From NCBI RefSeq assembly GCF_011064595.1, contig NZ_JAALJI010000012.1, positions 1 to 64,000 of the forward strand: a stretch of 64,000 nucleotides of DNA, in the 5' to 3' direction. Made by a program: the position numbers and the translations under genes. Numbering within the stretch: the first letter of the stretch is position 1; each line of letters begins with the position of its first letter. Source of the stretch: Paludisphaera soli. Its GTDB lineage: Bacteria > Planctomycetota > Planctomycetia > Isosphaerales > Isosphaeraceae. Below, piece by piece: positions 43,931 to 56,290 of this stretch. Below the pieces are notes generated by a model. The model did no database searches. It was given only the letters and a program-made list of their open reading frames with translations, and was not told the DNA's origin.

Positions 43931-46900
43931 ATGATTTTCCAAGATCAGAGCGCAGCGTGGAAATCTCGATCGACGGCGGCCTCGGCGGGGCAGGCCGGGT
44001 CCCGGACGCGGCGATCGCCCGTCAGGCCGAGCCTGGAGCCTTGCGAGGAGCGCGTCCTGATGGCGTCCATCCTGGGCGCGGCGCAGACCTTCGCGGTGCT
44101 CGGCGGCTCGACGGTGACCAACACCGGCCCCACCGCGATCGTCGGCGACCTGGGGGTGAGCCCCGGCTCCGCCGTCACCGGCTTCCCGCCGGGGGTCGTG
44201 ACGAGCGGGACGATCCACGCGAACGACGCCAGGGCGGTCGCGGCCCACTCCGCCGCCGCCGCGGCGTACGCGATCATCGCGGGCGAGACATCGCCCCCCG
44301 CCAACGACCTGACCGGCCAGGACCTCCGCGGTCTGACGCTCTTGCCTGGAGTCTACTCCTTCGACACCTCGGCCGCGCTGACGGGGATCCTCACCCTGGA
44401 CGCCGGCGGCGACCCGAACGCCCGCTTCGACTTCCAGATCGGGTCCACGCTGATCACCGGGAGTGGATCCTCGGTCGTCCTCATCAACTCCGGCCAGAAT
44501 GAGAACGTCTACTTCCAGGTCGGCACGTCGGCGACCCTCGGGACGAACACCGCCTTCCAGGGGAACATCCTGGCGGACCAGAGCATCACGATCACCACCG
44601 GCGCGAGCCTCCAGGGTCGCGCCCTGGCGATCAACGGCGCGGTGACGCTGGATACGAACCAGATCACCGCCGCCCAGGCCGACCTCTCGGCGACCAAGGT
44701 CGTCGCGTCCGCCCAGGCAGTCGCCGGGGCCCCGCTCGCCTACACCGTCACCGTGGCCAACGCCGGCCCGAGCGCCGCCCTCGAAGTCGCCCTGGCCGAC
44801 CTCGTCCCGGCGGGGACGACGTTCCTGTCCGCGGTCCAGACCGCCGGGCCGACCTTCACCCTCGCGACGCCCGCCGTCGGCGGCACCGGGGCGATCGGCG
44901 GCACGCTCGCGTCGCTGGCATCGGGCGCATCGGCCACCTTCACCATCACCGTGATGATCGCGCCGTCGCTCGCCGACGCCACGGTGATCTCGAACACGGC
45001 CTCGGTCTCCTCTACCACCATCGACCCGGATCCCGAGAACAACTCCCAGACGGCGACCATCTCCTCGGCGACGTCAGCCGACCTGGCCGTCACCAAGACC
45101 ATCACGTCCGGACCGCCCGTCGCCGGTCAGGCGTTGAGCTACCTGATCACCGTGACGAACGACGGCCCCAGCGACGCGCAGGGCGTCGCCCTGGCCGACC
45201 TCGTGCCCGTAGGTGCCACGTTCCTGGCGATCGCGCAGACTACCGGCCCGGCGTTCGCGTTGACGACCCCGGCCGTCGGCGGCACGGGAGCGATCTCAGG
45301 CACGCTCGGCACGCTCCTCTCGGGGGCCTCGGCCAGCTTCGTCCTCACCGTGCTGCTGCCACCGTCGCTTCCCGAAGGCACTTTGGTGGTGAACACGGCC
45401 AGCTTCTCCGCGGCCACCACCGACCCCGACCCGACGAACAACTCGCAGACCGCGAGCGCGGCCGCCTCAGCCCTCGCCGACCTGGCCGTCACGAAGTCGA
45501 TCGCGTCCGGCCCCCTCGTCGCCGGACAGTCGTTGACCTACCTGATCACGGTGGCGAACGTCGGCCCCAGCGACGCGCTGGGCGTCGCGCTGTCCGACCT
45601 CATCCCCTCCGGCGCCACGTTCATCTCGATCGCGCAGCCGACCGGCCCGGCGTTCGCGCTGACGACGCCGGCCGCGGGGAGCGGGGGCGCGATCTCCGGC
45701 ACGCTGGCCACGCTCTCCTCGGGCGCCTCGGCCAGCTTCCTCGTCACCGTGATGCTCTCCCCATCGATCCCCGCCGGGACGCAGGTGGCGAACACGGCCA
45801 GCTTCTCCGCGGCCACCACGGACCTCGACCCCGCCAACAACTCGCAGACCGCCGCCGCAGCCGTCTCCGCCTTGGCCGACCTGGCCGTCACGAAGACGAT
45901 CGCGTCCGCCCAGGCCGTCGCCGGCGAGGCGCTGGTCTACACGATCACCGTGACGAACGTCGGCCCCAGCGACGCCGTGGGCGTCTCCTTGGCCGACCTC
46001 GCTCCCGTCGGCCTCACGTTCCTCTCGGTCGTCCAGACGGGCGGACCGGCCTTCACGTTGACGACGCCGCCCGTGGGCGGAGCCGGATCGATCTCCGGGA
46101 CGCTGGCCTCGCTCGCGGCCGGCGTTTCGGCGAGCTTCACGGTCACCATGTTGCTGTCGGCCGCAGCCCCCGATGGGGCCGTCGTGGTCAACACGGCCTC
46201 GGTCTCGGCGGCCACGACGGACCTCGACCCCGCCAACAACTCGCAGTCGGCCGCCGCCCTCGTGGCCACCCGGGCCGACGTCGCGGTCGTCAAGACGATC
46301 GCATCGGGCCAGGCCGCCGCCGGGGCGCCGCTGGTCTACACGATCACCGTGACGAACGTCGGCCCCAGCGACGCCGCGACGGTCTCGCTGGCCGACCTCG
46401 TCCCCGCCGGGACGTCGTTCCTCTCGGTGGTCCAGACCTCGGGGCCGGCCTTCGGCCTTTCCAGCCCGGCGGTCGGCGGCACGGGCTCGATCGCCGGCAT
46501 CATCGGGACGCTGGCCTCGGGGGCCTCGGCGAGCTTCACCATCACGGTGCTGGTGTCGGCCGCGACGCCCGAGGGGACCCAGGTGGTCAACACGGCCACC
46601 GTCTCGGCCGCCACGTTCGACCCGAATCTCGCGAACAACACCCAGTCGGTCACCGCCTCCGTGAGCGCGGTCGTGCCGCCGATCACGCCGACGTCGCCCG
46701 TCGTCGTGGCCGTCGAGCGGTTCGGCATCCACGCCCAGCCGACGATCCTGGTGATCGGGTTCAGCACCCCGCTCGATGCAGCTCGGGCTCAGGACGTGGC
46801 GAACTATGGGATTACGTCCCTGGGAGGCCCCGGGCAGGGAGGGAACCGCAGGGGCGTCGTCATCAACGTGACCGGGGCGACGTATGATCCGATCGCTCGG

Positions 46901-47272
46901 ACCGTCACGCTGCGATTGGCCCAGCGGCTCAACCTCTATAGCTTCTATCAGCTGACCGTCCGCGGCACCCCGCCGGGGGGCGTGACGAGCGCCGACGGCG
47001 GCCTCCTCGACGGCCAGGGCTCCGGCGTCCCGGGGTCGAACTACGTCACGACGATCTCCAAGAGCTCGCTCGCGGGGCGCTCCAGTTCGCCCCACGGGCG
47101 ATTGGGTTCGCAAGCCGTCCCGACTCGCGTCGCCAACACGCCGTCCTTCGCCGGCAGGTTCTCGACCCGCGCCGCTTCGGCGATGAACCTGGCCGGCGCC
47201 GGCCAGGTCGGGAGCCCGCGTATGCCGGCCTACCTGGGCCGCGCGCGGGCGCTCCGAACGGTCTCCGTGTGA
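43931..47272 (+). CDS. Large secreted protein: DUF3494 (ice-binding-like) domain plus five DUF11 repeats
   Basis: 1113 residues. The N-terminus has the planctomycete surface motif RPSLEPCEERVLMASI in place of a plain signal peptide. A DUF3494 domain, the beta-helical fold of ice-binding adhesins, follows (AQTFAVLGGSTVTNTGPTAI, DLGVSPGSAVTGFPPG and GRALAINGAVTLDTNQITAA). Five DUF11 repeats start with D[LV][AS][AV].K.[IV][AT]S; they begin at nt 44678, 45077, 45476, 45875 and 46274, exactly 399 bases (133 residues) apart. The C-terminal 200 residues start VVAVERFGIHAQPTILVIGF and resemble a cadherin- or Ig-like calcium-free domain. It is probably a surface adhesin; the ligand is unknown. Confidence 0.85.
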   Translation: MIFQDQSAAWKSRSTAASAGQAGSRTRRSPVRPSLEPCEERVLMASILGAAQTFAVLGGSTVTNTGPTAIVGDLGVSPGSAVTGFPPGVVTSGTIHANDARAVAAHSAAAAAYAIIAGETSPPANDLTGQDLRGLTLLPGVYSFDTSAALTGILTLDAGGDPNARFDFQIGSTLITGSGSSVVLINSGQNENVYFQVGTSATLGTNTAFQGNILADQSITITTGASLQGRALAINGAVTLDTNQITAAQADLSATKVVASAQAVAGAPLAYTVTVANAGPSAALEVALADLVPAGTTFLSAVQTAGPTFTLATPAVGGTGAIGGTLASLASGASATFTITVMIAPSLADATVISNTASVSSTTIDPDPENNSQTATISSATSADLAVTKTITSGPPVAGQALSYLITVTNDGPSDAQGVALADLVPVGATFLAIAQTTGPAFALTTPAVGGTGAISGTLGTLLSGASASFVLTVLLPPSLPEGTLVVNTASFSAATTDPDPTNNSQTASAAASALADLAVTKSIASGPLVAGQSLTYLITVANVGPSDALGVALSDLIPSGATFISIAQPTGPAFALTTPAAGSGGAISGTLATLSSGASASFLVTVMLSPSIPAGTQVANTASFSAATTDLDPANNSQTAAAAVSALADLAVTKTIASAQAVAGEALVYTITVTNVGPSDAVGVSLADLAPVGLTFLSVVQTGGPAFTLTTPPVGGAGSISGTLASLAAGVSASFTVTMLLSAAAPDGAVVVNTASVSAATTDLDPANNSQSAAALVATRADVAVVKTIASGQAAAGAPLVYTITVTNVGPSDAATVSLADLVPAGTSFLSVVQTSGPAFGLSSPAVGGTGSIAGIIGTLASGASASFTITVLVSAATPEGTQVVNTATVSAATFDPNLANNTQSVTASVSAVVPPITPTSPVVVAVERFGIHAQPTILVIGFSTPLDAARAQDVANYGITSLGGPGQGGNRRGVVINVTGATYDPIARTVTLRLAQRLNLYSFYQLTVRGTPPGGVTSADGGLLDGQGSGVPGSNYVTTISKSSLAGRSSSPHGRLGSQAVPTRVANTPSFAGRFSTRAASAMNLAGAGQVGSPRMPAYLGRARALRTVSV
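44678..46673 (+). repeat. Five in-frame DUF11 repeats with exact 399-bp period
   Basis: Repeat starts at 44678, 45077, 45476, 45875 and 46274 were placed by the GCC-GAC codons opening each unit, and every interval is exactly 399 bases with no insertion or deletion. Internal landmarks (DPDPTNNSQTA-like ends, PVGGTGAISGTL-like middles) repeat on the same period while most synonymous positions differ, as expected for old duplications kept in register. Confidence 0.85.
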
Positions 47273-47281
47273 GCCCTCCGC

Positions 47282-47316
47282 AAGGCGACGCCTCGCCGAC
47301 ACCGGGGCGTCGCCTT
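47282..47316. terminator. Bidirectional terminator-like hairpin
   Basis: AAGGCGACGCC (47282-47292) pairs perfectly with GGCGTCGCCTT (47306-47316) across a 13-base loop, ten bases after the stop of the DUF11 protein gene and before the end of the convergent sigma/thioredoxin gene. Confidence 0.7.
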
Positions 47317-47342
47317 GAAGGATTTCTTCGACCCCCTCGCCG

Positions 47343-49568
47343 TCAACCGGCCTTACCGGTCTTGGAGGCTCGATCGGCCGGGGGGCCCTCGTGGTTGACC
47401 TCCGCGAGGAGTCGCCCGACGAACGTTTCGAACGCGTTTGACGTGAGGAAATGGCCCCGCCGTCGAATCGTCCCCTCCTCGTCCACGATGCAGTAGGTGG
47501 GATGGCCCTGGGCATGGTATCGCTTCGCGACGGCCGACCCGCCGGTGAGAATGCTCGGCCAGTTCGCATTCTCACCTTCAAGGATCTTGCGGGCGTCGCC
47601 CGAGTCTTGCAGGGCTACGCCGAGGAAGGTGAACGGCCTCCTCTGCCATCTCTGCATCAAGGCACGTTGCCATGACAACGTCTTCCGGCAGTCCTCGCAG
47701 CCGGGCATCCAGAAGCAGACGGCCACGACCCTCCCGCGAAGGGCCGAAAGCTTGATGGGGGTCCCGTCGACGCCCGCCCCTTCGATCTCACGCGCTGGCT
47801 TGCCCTCGCTCAGGTGGCGGGACTCGTCCAGGAGCTCGGCCGACAGATCTCCCAGCAAGGTCGGTGGCCTCGACACGAAACTCTCGGCCCTCTCTCGACT
47901 CTTGCGTTCCGCGGGATCCGCGATCGCCGCCGAGGGCCCCTTGGCCGTCTCTCGTTCCAGGTTCCTGCGGAGGATCGAGATATAGGGGGCGTCCGCGTAG
48001 TCGGCGACGACTTCATCGAAGAGGCGTTCGCTCTCGGCCTGCAGGGAGGCGGAATCCAGCGATCGCAGGTGTCCTTGATACGATCGCGCGAGCACGGGCA
48101 AGGCTCGCTGGACGAACTGCTCCCGCCCCTGCTCGTCGCGGCCGTAGGTCGTGAAAGTCGATGGTGGCAGCGCTGCCTTCCTCAGGTCCGCCGCAAGCTT
48201 CGCCTTCCTGTAAAGATACGTGGCCAGGCCGTACCGGATCAGGCCCCGGGCCTCGCGGTTTTCGGCGACGGCGTGGATCCCGCGCAGGAAGGCGTCCCGG
48301 CTCCAGGACGGGGAAGCCTCCATTTCCAGGCCGGCGCGAGCCGTTTCGGGGTCGTCGCCGTGATGTTCGAGGAGCAGCCGCGCGGCGCGGAAGGCTTCGT
48401 CGTCCGCCTCCGCAGCCTCGAAGCCTCGCGCGGCCGTCGCGACCCAGATCAAGCCGTCGCGCGCGGCGGTCTCCTTCGGCGACTTCGCGGCCAGGTCGTT
48501 GATCCGACCGGCGTACTCGGCGAGCTTCGGGAACGCGTCGTCGACGACCTTCCTCTGCTCCTCGGGGGAGTCCGCTTTGGCCTTCCCGAGATCCGCGGCG
48601 TGAGCCTTAGCCTCCTGGTATTCCCGGATGATCCGCTGCATCTCCTGCTCCAGAGAGGGTGCCTGGGGTTCGGGACGCGCCGCGGCCGGCGGGGGTTGCT
48701 GGGGCGAGTCCGGGTCACGCGCCATCGTGAAGGCCCCGGCCGTCAATCCGCAGAGGCCAAGCAGCAGTATCGAGGTCCGCGTCGCGACGCCCATGGTCAG
48801 GCTCCGGAGGGTTTCATGCAGCAGGGCGAGCACCGCCGGGGAGGCGACGGCCGCCCCTCTCCCGACGGCGAGCCGGGTGGTCGACCGGGCGAGGACCGCG
48901 GGGATCGTCGCCGCGGTCGCACGCGAGGCTACCAACGCGGTCGCCGACGCCGGGGCGAGGCCGCGGCGGATCAGCCGAGGGCGGAGAAGATCGCGGGCCC
49001 GCGAGAGACGGCTGCGGACCGTCCCCACCGGCAGGCCGAGGGCTTCGGCCGCCTGCAGGTGCGAGAGACCGTCGAGGTGGCACATCGACGCGACCTCTCG
49101 ATACTTGCGGGGCAGCCGGGCGACCTCGCGGGCGACGAGGTCGCGGATCTCGGCGCGGGCGGCGTCGACGGCCGGATCCTGGGGAACCCGGCCCGGATCG
49201 GCCTCGGCCGGGACCTGGCGGGCGGCGCGGCGACGGGCCCTCGCGGCGACCTTGCGGGCGACGCCGTGGAGCCAGCGGCCGAGCGAGTCGTCCACCTGGA
49301 CCGAGCGGGCCTTGCGGGCCAGGACCAGGAAGACGGCCTGGAACGCATCCTCGGCGGCGTGTTCGTCGCGGAGCACGCGCCGGCAGAGCCCGAGGACCAT
49401 CGGCCCGTGACGCTCGACCAGGGCCGAGAACGCCGCTTCGGCGGACTCGCCCTCCCGGTGCAGAAACAGCCGGAGCAGGTCGGCGTCGGCCTTCGGCCCG
49501 ATCGAACCTTCGGCGAGCAGCACGCCGAGGTCTTGCCGGTCCGATCGCTTCCTTCGGGGATCGCGCAT
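47343..49568 (-). CDS. ECF sigma factor fused via a membrane span to a periplasmic thioredoxin-like domain
   Basis: 741 residues from the ATG at 49568; upstream open sequence is antisense to the collagen-like gene. Region 2: [40 protein letters not shown]; region 4: [36 protein letters not shown] (to about residue 200). One membrane span lies near 264-282 ([20 protein letters not shown]). A long helical region rich in Glu and Ala (about 300-560) follows, then a TlpA-like thioredoxin domain with [24 protein letters not shown] at about 624-627 and the cis-proline loop [12 protein letters not shown]. The layout predicts a transmembrane redox sensor that is itself the sigma factor. It is divergent from the collagen-like gene at 49791. 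Confidence 0.85.
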   Translation of the reverse strand: MRDPRRKRSDRQDLGVLLAEGSIGPKADADLLRLFLHREGESAEAAFSALVERHGPMVLGLCRRVLRDEHAAEDAFQAVFLVLARKARSVQVDDSLGRWLHGVARKVAARARRRAARQVPAEADPGRVPQDPAVDAARAEIRDLVAREVARLPRKYREVASMCHLDGLSHLQAAEALGLPVGTVRSRLSRARDLLRPRLIRRGLAPASATALVASRATAATIPAVLARSTTRLAVGRGAAVASPAVLALLHETLRSLTMGVATRTSILLLGLCGLTAGAFTMARDPDSPQQPPPAAARPEPQAPSLEQEMQRIIREYQEAKAHAADLGKAKADSPEEQRKVVDDAFPKLAEYAGRINDLAAKSPKETAARDGLIWVATAARGFEAAEADDEAFRAARLLLEHHGDDPETARAGLEMEASPSWSRDAFLRGIHAVAENREARGLIRYGLATYLYRKAKLAADLRKAALPPSTFTTYGRDEQGREQFVQRALPVLARSYQGHLRSLDSASLQAESERLFDEVVADYADAPYISILRRNLERETAKGPSAAIADPAERKSRERAESFVSRPPTLLGDLSAELLDESRHLSEGKPAREIEGAGVDGTPIKLSALRGRVVAVCFWMPGCEDCRKTLSWQRALMQRWQRRPFTFLGVALQDSGDARKILEGENANWPSILTGGSAVAKRYHAQGHPTYCIVDEEGTIRRRGHFLTSNAFETFVGRLLAEVNHEGPPADRASKTGKAG

Positions 49569-49790
49569 GGGGGCTCCGAATCGGCCTCGACCTGGATCGG
49601 GCCCTCCATCCGGCCCGTCTTCTCCTTTGACCATGCACGAAGCGGGTTCCGCAATCCACAACTTAGGTTCGGTTCGCTCCGGGCGATCGGTTCTCAAGCG
49701 ATCCGCCAGCGCCTTATGGTTTCTGGGGGCCGCAGTCGCGGACGGCCCGTGCATCGAGGCGGATGCCACGAATTCAAGGAAACGAACCAG

Positions 49791-50912
49791 ATGAACAGGC
49801 GATTGAGTTTCCGCCCGGCGTTGTCCGACCGCCTGGAAGACCGGATCGTCATGAGCGTCGCCGGCCTCCACCGGCCGGCGCTGGTCGGGGAGTTGCTCCG
49901 CGGCGCGAACGGCCTCGCGTCGCAGGCCGCCGGCGCATCGACGAGCACGACGCCGACCTCGGCGACGGTCCTCTTCAACGGCCGGCTGCCGACCCGAGGC
50001 TCGGGCAACGCCCGGCTCGTCTTCACGGTCTACGACAGGGCAAGCGGCGGGACGGCGCTTTATCAGGAAGTCCAGACGGTCCCCGTCGCCCAGGGCGGCT
50101 ATCAGGCGTATCTCGGTCGGGGCACGGCCGAGGGCCTCCCGCCCTCGCTCGGCGTAGGCCGCGACTCGCTCTACGTCTCCGTCGCCCGTGCCGGACGTCC
50201 CCAGCATCCACTCGGTCAGCGGATCGCCCTGGCGGCGTCCGCCTTCACGCTGACGCCCGACCCCGTCCCGGGGCCTCCCGGCCCGCAGGGCGAACCAGGC
50301 CCCCAGGGCGAACCCGGGACTCAAGGCCCGCAGGGGCCGCAGGGAACCCCTGGCGTCCAGGGACCCCAAGGCGTTCCGGGTATGCGAGGCCCGCAAGGCG
50401 ACCCCGGCGTCCAGGGCCCGGAAGGCGACCCCGGCGTCCAGGGCCCGCAGGGCGATCCCGGGGTCCAGGGGCCGCAGGGCGACCCCGGGCCGACGGGGCC
50501 GGTCGGCCCGCAAGGTCCCACCGGGGTCGTGCAGACGGCCTTCGCGACGGGGACCATGGCGAATCCCGACGCGGGGAACACCTTCATCGGCCCGACGGTC
50601 GACGTCACGATCCAGGACGGCGACCAGATCTACATCCAGGCGACCGCCACGATGGGGAGTTTCATCTCCCTCGGCGCGGGGGGGCTCACCCTGAGCCTGA
50701 ACTACTCCTCCGGAGGCGGTGCGTTGACGCCCGTCGTGTCGTATGCCGGACTGAGCGTCGGCCCGGGCGAGAAGACCATCTTCCCGCTCAACGCCCTGAT
50801 CACCGGGCTCGCGGCCGGCACCTACACGGTCGGCGTCTCGGGGGCGTCCATCGACCCGATGTGGACGAACCAGGGCACCGGGACGATCACGGCGATGGTC
50901 CTCCGGACCTGA
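49791..50912 (+). CDS. Collagen-like surface protein
   Basis: 373 residues from the ATG at 49791 with AAGGA eleven bases upstream. The N-terminus carries the planctomycete motif [16 protein letters not shown], also used by the DUF11 protein. After a beta-rich part ([20 protein letters not shown] and [16 protein letters not shown]), 28 uninterrupted Gly-X-Y triplets run from [15 protein letters not shown] to GPTGVV, with many GDPGVQGPQ units. A C-terminal beta domain of about 120 residues ([20 protein letters not shown]) resembles trimerising heads of bacterial collagens. It should form a triple-helical stalk at the surface. The divergent sigma/thioredoxin gene 222 bases away may control it. 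Confidence 0.88.
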   Translation: MNRRLSFRPALSDRLEDRIVMSVAGLHRPALVGELLRGANGLASQAAGASTSTTPTSATVLFNGRLPTRGSGNARLVFTVYDRASGGTALYQEVQTVPVAQGGYQAYLGRGTAEGLPPSLGVGRDSLYVSVARAGRPQHPLGQRIALAASAFTLTPDPVPGPPGPQGEPGPQGEPGTQGPQGPQGTPGVQGPQGVPGMRGPQGDPGVQGPEGDPGVQGPQGDPGVQGPQGDPGPTGPVGPQGPTGVVQTAFATGTMANPDAGNTFIGPTVDVTIQDGDQIYIQATATMGSFISLGAGGLTLSLNYSSGGGALTPVVSYAGLSVGPGEKTIFPLNALITGLAAGTYTVGVSGASIDPMWTNQGTGTITAMVLRT

Positions 50913-50942
50913 GCCCCGGGCTCGAACGGCATCGAAACGCGA

Positions 50943-50967
50943 ACGCCCCCGGGGAGACCGGGGGCGT
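50943..50967. terminator. Bidirectional terminator-like hairpin
   Basis: ACGCCCCCGG pairs perfectly with CCGGGGGCGT around the loop GGAGA, between the convergent collagen-like and aconitase genes. The stem is ten base pairs with no T-tract. Confidence 0.65.
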
Positions 50968-50994
50968 CGCGGCGTTCGTGGGGCGGGGCCGACC

Positions 50995-53709
<2,715 letters not shown>

Positions 53710-53843
53710 CGCCCGTCCCTTCGAAGCTTCGGGAGGCCCCGCTCCGATCCGGGAGCGAGCCTCGATTCAAGCGGTGCGGGGGCGAGGCGTCCGGGACCAT
53801 CCGGACGCGCGGCGCGCGTCCGGTCGCGGCCTCGCCCTCGGGA

Positions 53844-54689
53844 TCATCCCACGAATTGTAGGGCAAGCGGCCCCGGGACCAAACCCATTTCCGCCCCGCG
53901 GTCCAGGAACAGCTTGACCGCCTCTCGGCCCTCGGGGCCGTAGTCGACCGTCCGCTGATTGACGTACATCCCCACGAACTCGTCGGCCAGCGCGGGATCG
54001 AGGTCGCGGGCGTACTTCAGGGCGTAGTCGAGCGCCTCGCGGCGGTTGGCGAGCGCGAATTCGATGCTCTCCTTCAGGAGCCGGGCGATCTTGGCGATCA
54101 TCTCCTCGCCCAGGTCCTTGCGGACGACGTTCCCGCCCAGCGGCAGCGGCAGGCCGGTCTCGTCGTTCCACCAGACGCCCAGGTCGAGCACCTGATGGAG
54201 CCCCTGGTCCTGGTAGTAGAGCTGGCCCTCGTGGATGATGACGCCGGCGGCGACCTCGCCGGACTTCACGGCCGGCAGGATGGCGTCGAAAGCCATCTGG
54301 ACGACCGGCGTGTCCTTGCCCAGGCAGAGCTGCAACGCCAGGAAGGCCGAGGTCATCTTGCCCGGCACGGCGATCGTCTTCCCCTTGAGCTGCTCCAGCG
54401 TGGTCGGCTCGCGGGTGACGATCTTGGGGCCGTAGCGCTCGCCCATGCTCGCGCCCGAGGCCAGCAGGGCGTAGCGGTCGGCGATGTGGGAGAAGGCGTG
54501 GATGCTGACGGCCGAGACTTCCAGCTCGCCGGCGAGCGCCCGCTTGTTGAGGGTCTCGATGTCCTCGAGCTGGTGGACGAACTTGAGGCCGCCGGTGTCG
54601 ATCCGGTCGTGGGTCAGGGCGTAGAACATGAAGGCGTCGTCGGAGTCGGGGCTGTGGCCGACCCGGATGATCGTCTCTCCGGTGCTCAT
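53844..54689 (-). CDS. mqnD: 1,4-dihydroxy-6-naphthoate synthase MqnD-like protein
   Basis: 281 residues. It has the MqnD-family opening VGHSPDSDDAFMFYALTHDR, DIETLNKRALAGELEVSAVS, the YGPKIVTREP segment and VAAGVIIHEGQLYYQDQGLH, with a C-terminal NQRTVDYGPEGREAVKLFLD. The family converts cyclic dehypoxanthine futalosine to 1,4-dihydroxy-6-naphthoate in the futalosine route to menaquinone, using a periplasmic-binding-protein fold. This suggests menaquinone biosynthesis through the futalosine pathway, common in planctomycetes. No other mqn gene is in the window. It follows acnA on the same strand by 134 bases but probably has its own promoter. Confidence 0.9.
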   Translation of the reverse strand: MSTGETIIRVGHSPDSDDAFMFYALTHDRIDTGGLKFVHQLEDIETLNKRALAGELEVSAVSIHAFSHIADRYALLASGASMGERYGPKIVTREPTTLEQLKGKTIAVPGKMTSAFLALQLCLGKDTPVVQMAFDAILPAVKSGEVAAGVIIHEGQLYYQDQGLHQVLDLGVWWNDETGLPLPLGGNVVRKDLGEEMIAKIARLLKESIEFALANRREALDYALKYARDLDPALADEFVGMYVNQRTVDYGPEGREAVKLFLDRGAEMGLVPGPLALQFVG

Positions 54690-54817
54690 CGAAGGGCCTT
54701 TCTCGGGGGCCGCCGGGCGTCCCCCGGCGGGAAAACGCTCCGGCCCCGGGCGCCCTCGGGAGGCGGCCGGAGCCGGAGTGGAAGTCGGAGGATGTCGCCG
54801 GGACGCGCCCGGCCCGG

Positions 54818-56290
54818 TCAGAGGCCGGCGGGGGGGGCGGCGGGGGCGGAAGCCGGCTGGCCGGTCGTCGGCGGGGGGCCCGAGGAGGGCTCGCCGAGCC
54901 CGGCGCCGACGCCGAGCATCTCGATCGCGTCGAACGGGTCGACGGTGTTGTCGGCCTCGGCCGCGGCCAGCAGGTCCTTGAACGGCAGGGTGTCGGGGAC
55001 CGGCTCGCCGAGCTGCCGGAGGACGCGGACGTATCGCTTGACGACCAGCCCGGTGTCCTTCTTGTTCAGGTCGTCCTCGCGGTAGGTCGGGAAGCCCTTC
55101 AGGTTCTCGTTCCAGATGGTCAGACCGTCGCGGAACTTGGCGGCGGCCAGGCTGAAGTCGCCGGTCTTGTAGGCCTTGGTCCCTTCGTAGAAGAGCTGGC
55201 GGGCGGCCACCCCTTCCGAGGTCCGCTCGGCCTCGCAGCGTTCCTTCCAGTAGCGGTAGTTCATCTGGCTGGCCCAGCGGTCGGTCCAGTACTGGGCGTT
55301 CTCGGTGAGCGTCTTGTAGCGCTCGGGGTTTGTGGCGTCGTCGAGCCGCACCTCGTCGCGGACGAGCTTGCCGTCGCGGATGACCTCGTTATGCGACTGG
55401 AAGACGTGGGAGCCGAACTTGACCCACTCGGCGAGGGCCCGGGTCCACTCGTTCTTGGCGACCTCGCCGAACGTGGCCTCGATGCCGGCCATGCTCATCT
55501 TCTCGAGCGCCGCGGCGTAGTGGGTCTGGGCGTGCGAGGGCATCGACCGGAAGGCGATGTCGTCCGCCCGGCCCTTGCGCTGGGGGGTCGGGTCGATGTA
55601 CTGAATGTTCTCGGACGTGCCGCCGCCGAGGCGGGTGCCGCCGTCGTCGACGAGCTTGACGGAGCGGCTGAACCAGCCGTAGCCGAGCTGGAAGTTGTCG
55701 TTGCGGACGACTTCCAGGCCGCTGTCCGGGTCGACGTACTTCTTGAAGTCCTCGTCCTCGTCGTCGCGGAAGAGGCGGCGGAGGATGATCGACTCGTCGG
55801 AGAAGCCGAGCTTGTGGTAGTAGAACCAGGCGGTGTCCCAGATCAGGTCGGGGGAGCGCTGGTTGTTCTCCACGCCCCGCTGGACAAACTTGATCCCCTG
55901 CTTGATCCACTCGTACTTGTCTTCGGGGGCGTCCCACTCGACCGAGACGTTGTAAGCCAGGTTCCAGCCCTGGAACGTCCAGATCGAGAGGAAGTGGGGC
56001 TGGAGCTTGGTGATCAGGTCGACGGTCGCCTTTAGGCGGTCCCAGTCGTGATTCTTCTTGTGGTCTTCGGCCTGGATCCAGAGGTAGTTCGCGACGATGC
56101 CGCGGAACCCGCCGAGGAGGAAGAGCTTCATCATGAAGCTGCCCGAGTCGACCTGGCCGATGGCGGCCTCGCCGAGGTCCTTCTCGTCCTTCACGCGGTC
56201 GAGCCACTGCGTGTAGGGGTACATCGCGCTGAAGAGCAGCACGATGACCAGGCCGTAGATGATCTTCTTCGTCTGGTTCGTGGGCCTCAT
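54818..56290 (-). CDS. Membrane-anchored hypothetical protein of ABC export operon
   Basis: 490 residues from the ATG at 56290, which overlaps the permease stop by four bases (ATGA). A single N-terminal span (IIYGLVIVLLFSAMYPYTQW) leads to a large helical domain rich in Trp and Tyr: GGFRGIVANYLWIQAEDHKK, LQPHFLSIWTFQGWNLAYNV, WIKQGIKFVQRGVENNQRSP and LFYEGTKAYKTGDFSLAAAK, which look like TPR-type helical pairs. The tail is Ala/Pro-rich. I do not recognise a catalytic motif. The coupling to an ABC-2 permease and ATPase suggests a periplasmic accessory of a transport or secretion system. Confidence 0.75.
   Translation of the reverse strand: MRPTNQTKKIIYGLVIVLLFSAMYPYTQWLDRVKDEKDLGEAAIGQVDSGSFMMKLFLLGGFRGIVANYLWIQAEDHKKNHDWDRLKATVDLITKLQPHFLSIWTFQGWNLAYNVSVEWDAPEDKYEWIKQGIKFVQRGVENNQRSPDLIWDTAWFYYHKLGFSDESIILRRLFRDDEDEDFKKYVDPDSGLEVVRNDNFQLGYGWFSRSVKLVDDGGTRLGGGTSENIQYIDPTPQRKGRADDIAFRSMPSHAQTHYAAALEKMSMAGIEATFGEVAKNEWTRALAEWVKFGSHVFQSHNEVIRDGKLVRDEVRLDDATNPERYKTLTENAQYWTDRWASQMNYRYWKERCEAERTSEGVAARQLFYEGTKAYKTGDFSLAAAKFRDGLTIWNENLKGFPTYREDDLNKKDTGLVVKRYVRVLRQLGEPVPDTLPFKDLLAAAEADNTVDPFDAIEMLGVGAGLGEPSSGPPPTTGQPASAPAAPPAGL

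Noticed and set aside
49569-50513. Extension of the sigma/thioredoxin gene to 50513
   Set aside because: The added sequence is antisense to the collagen-like gene; its repeats (AxDAG...) mirror Gly-X-Y codons and no start is supported.
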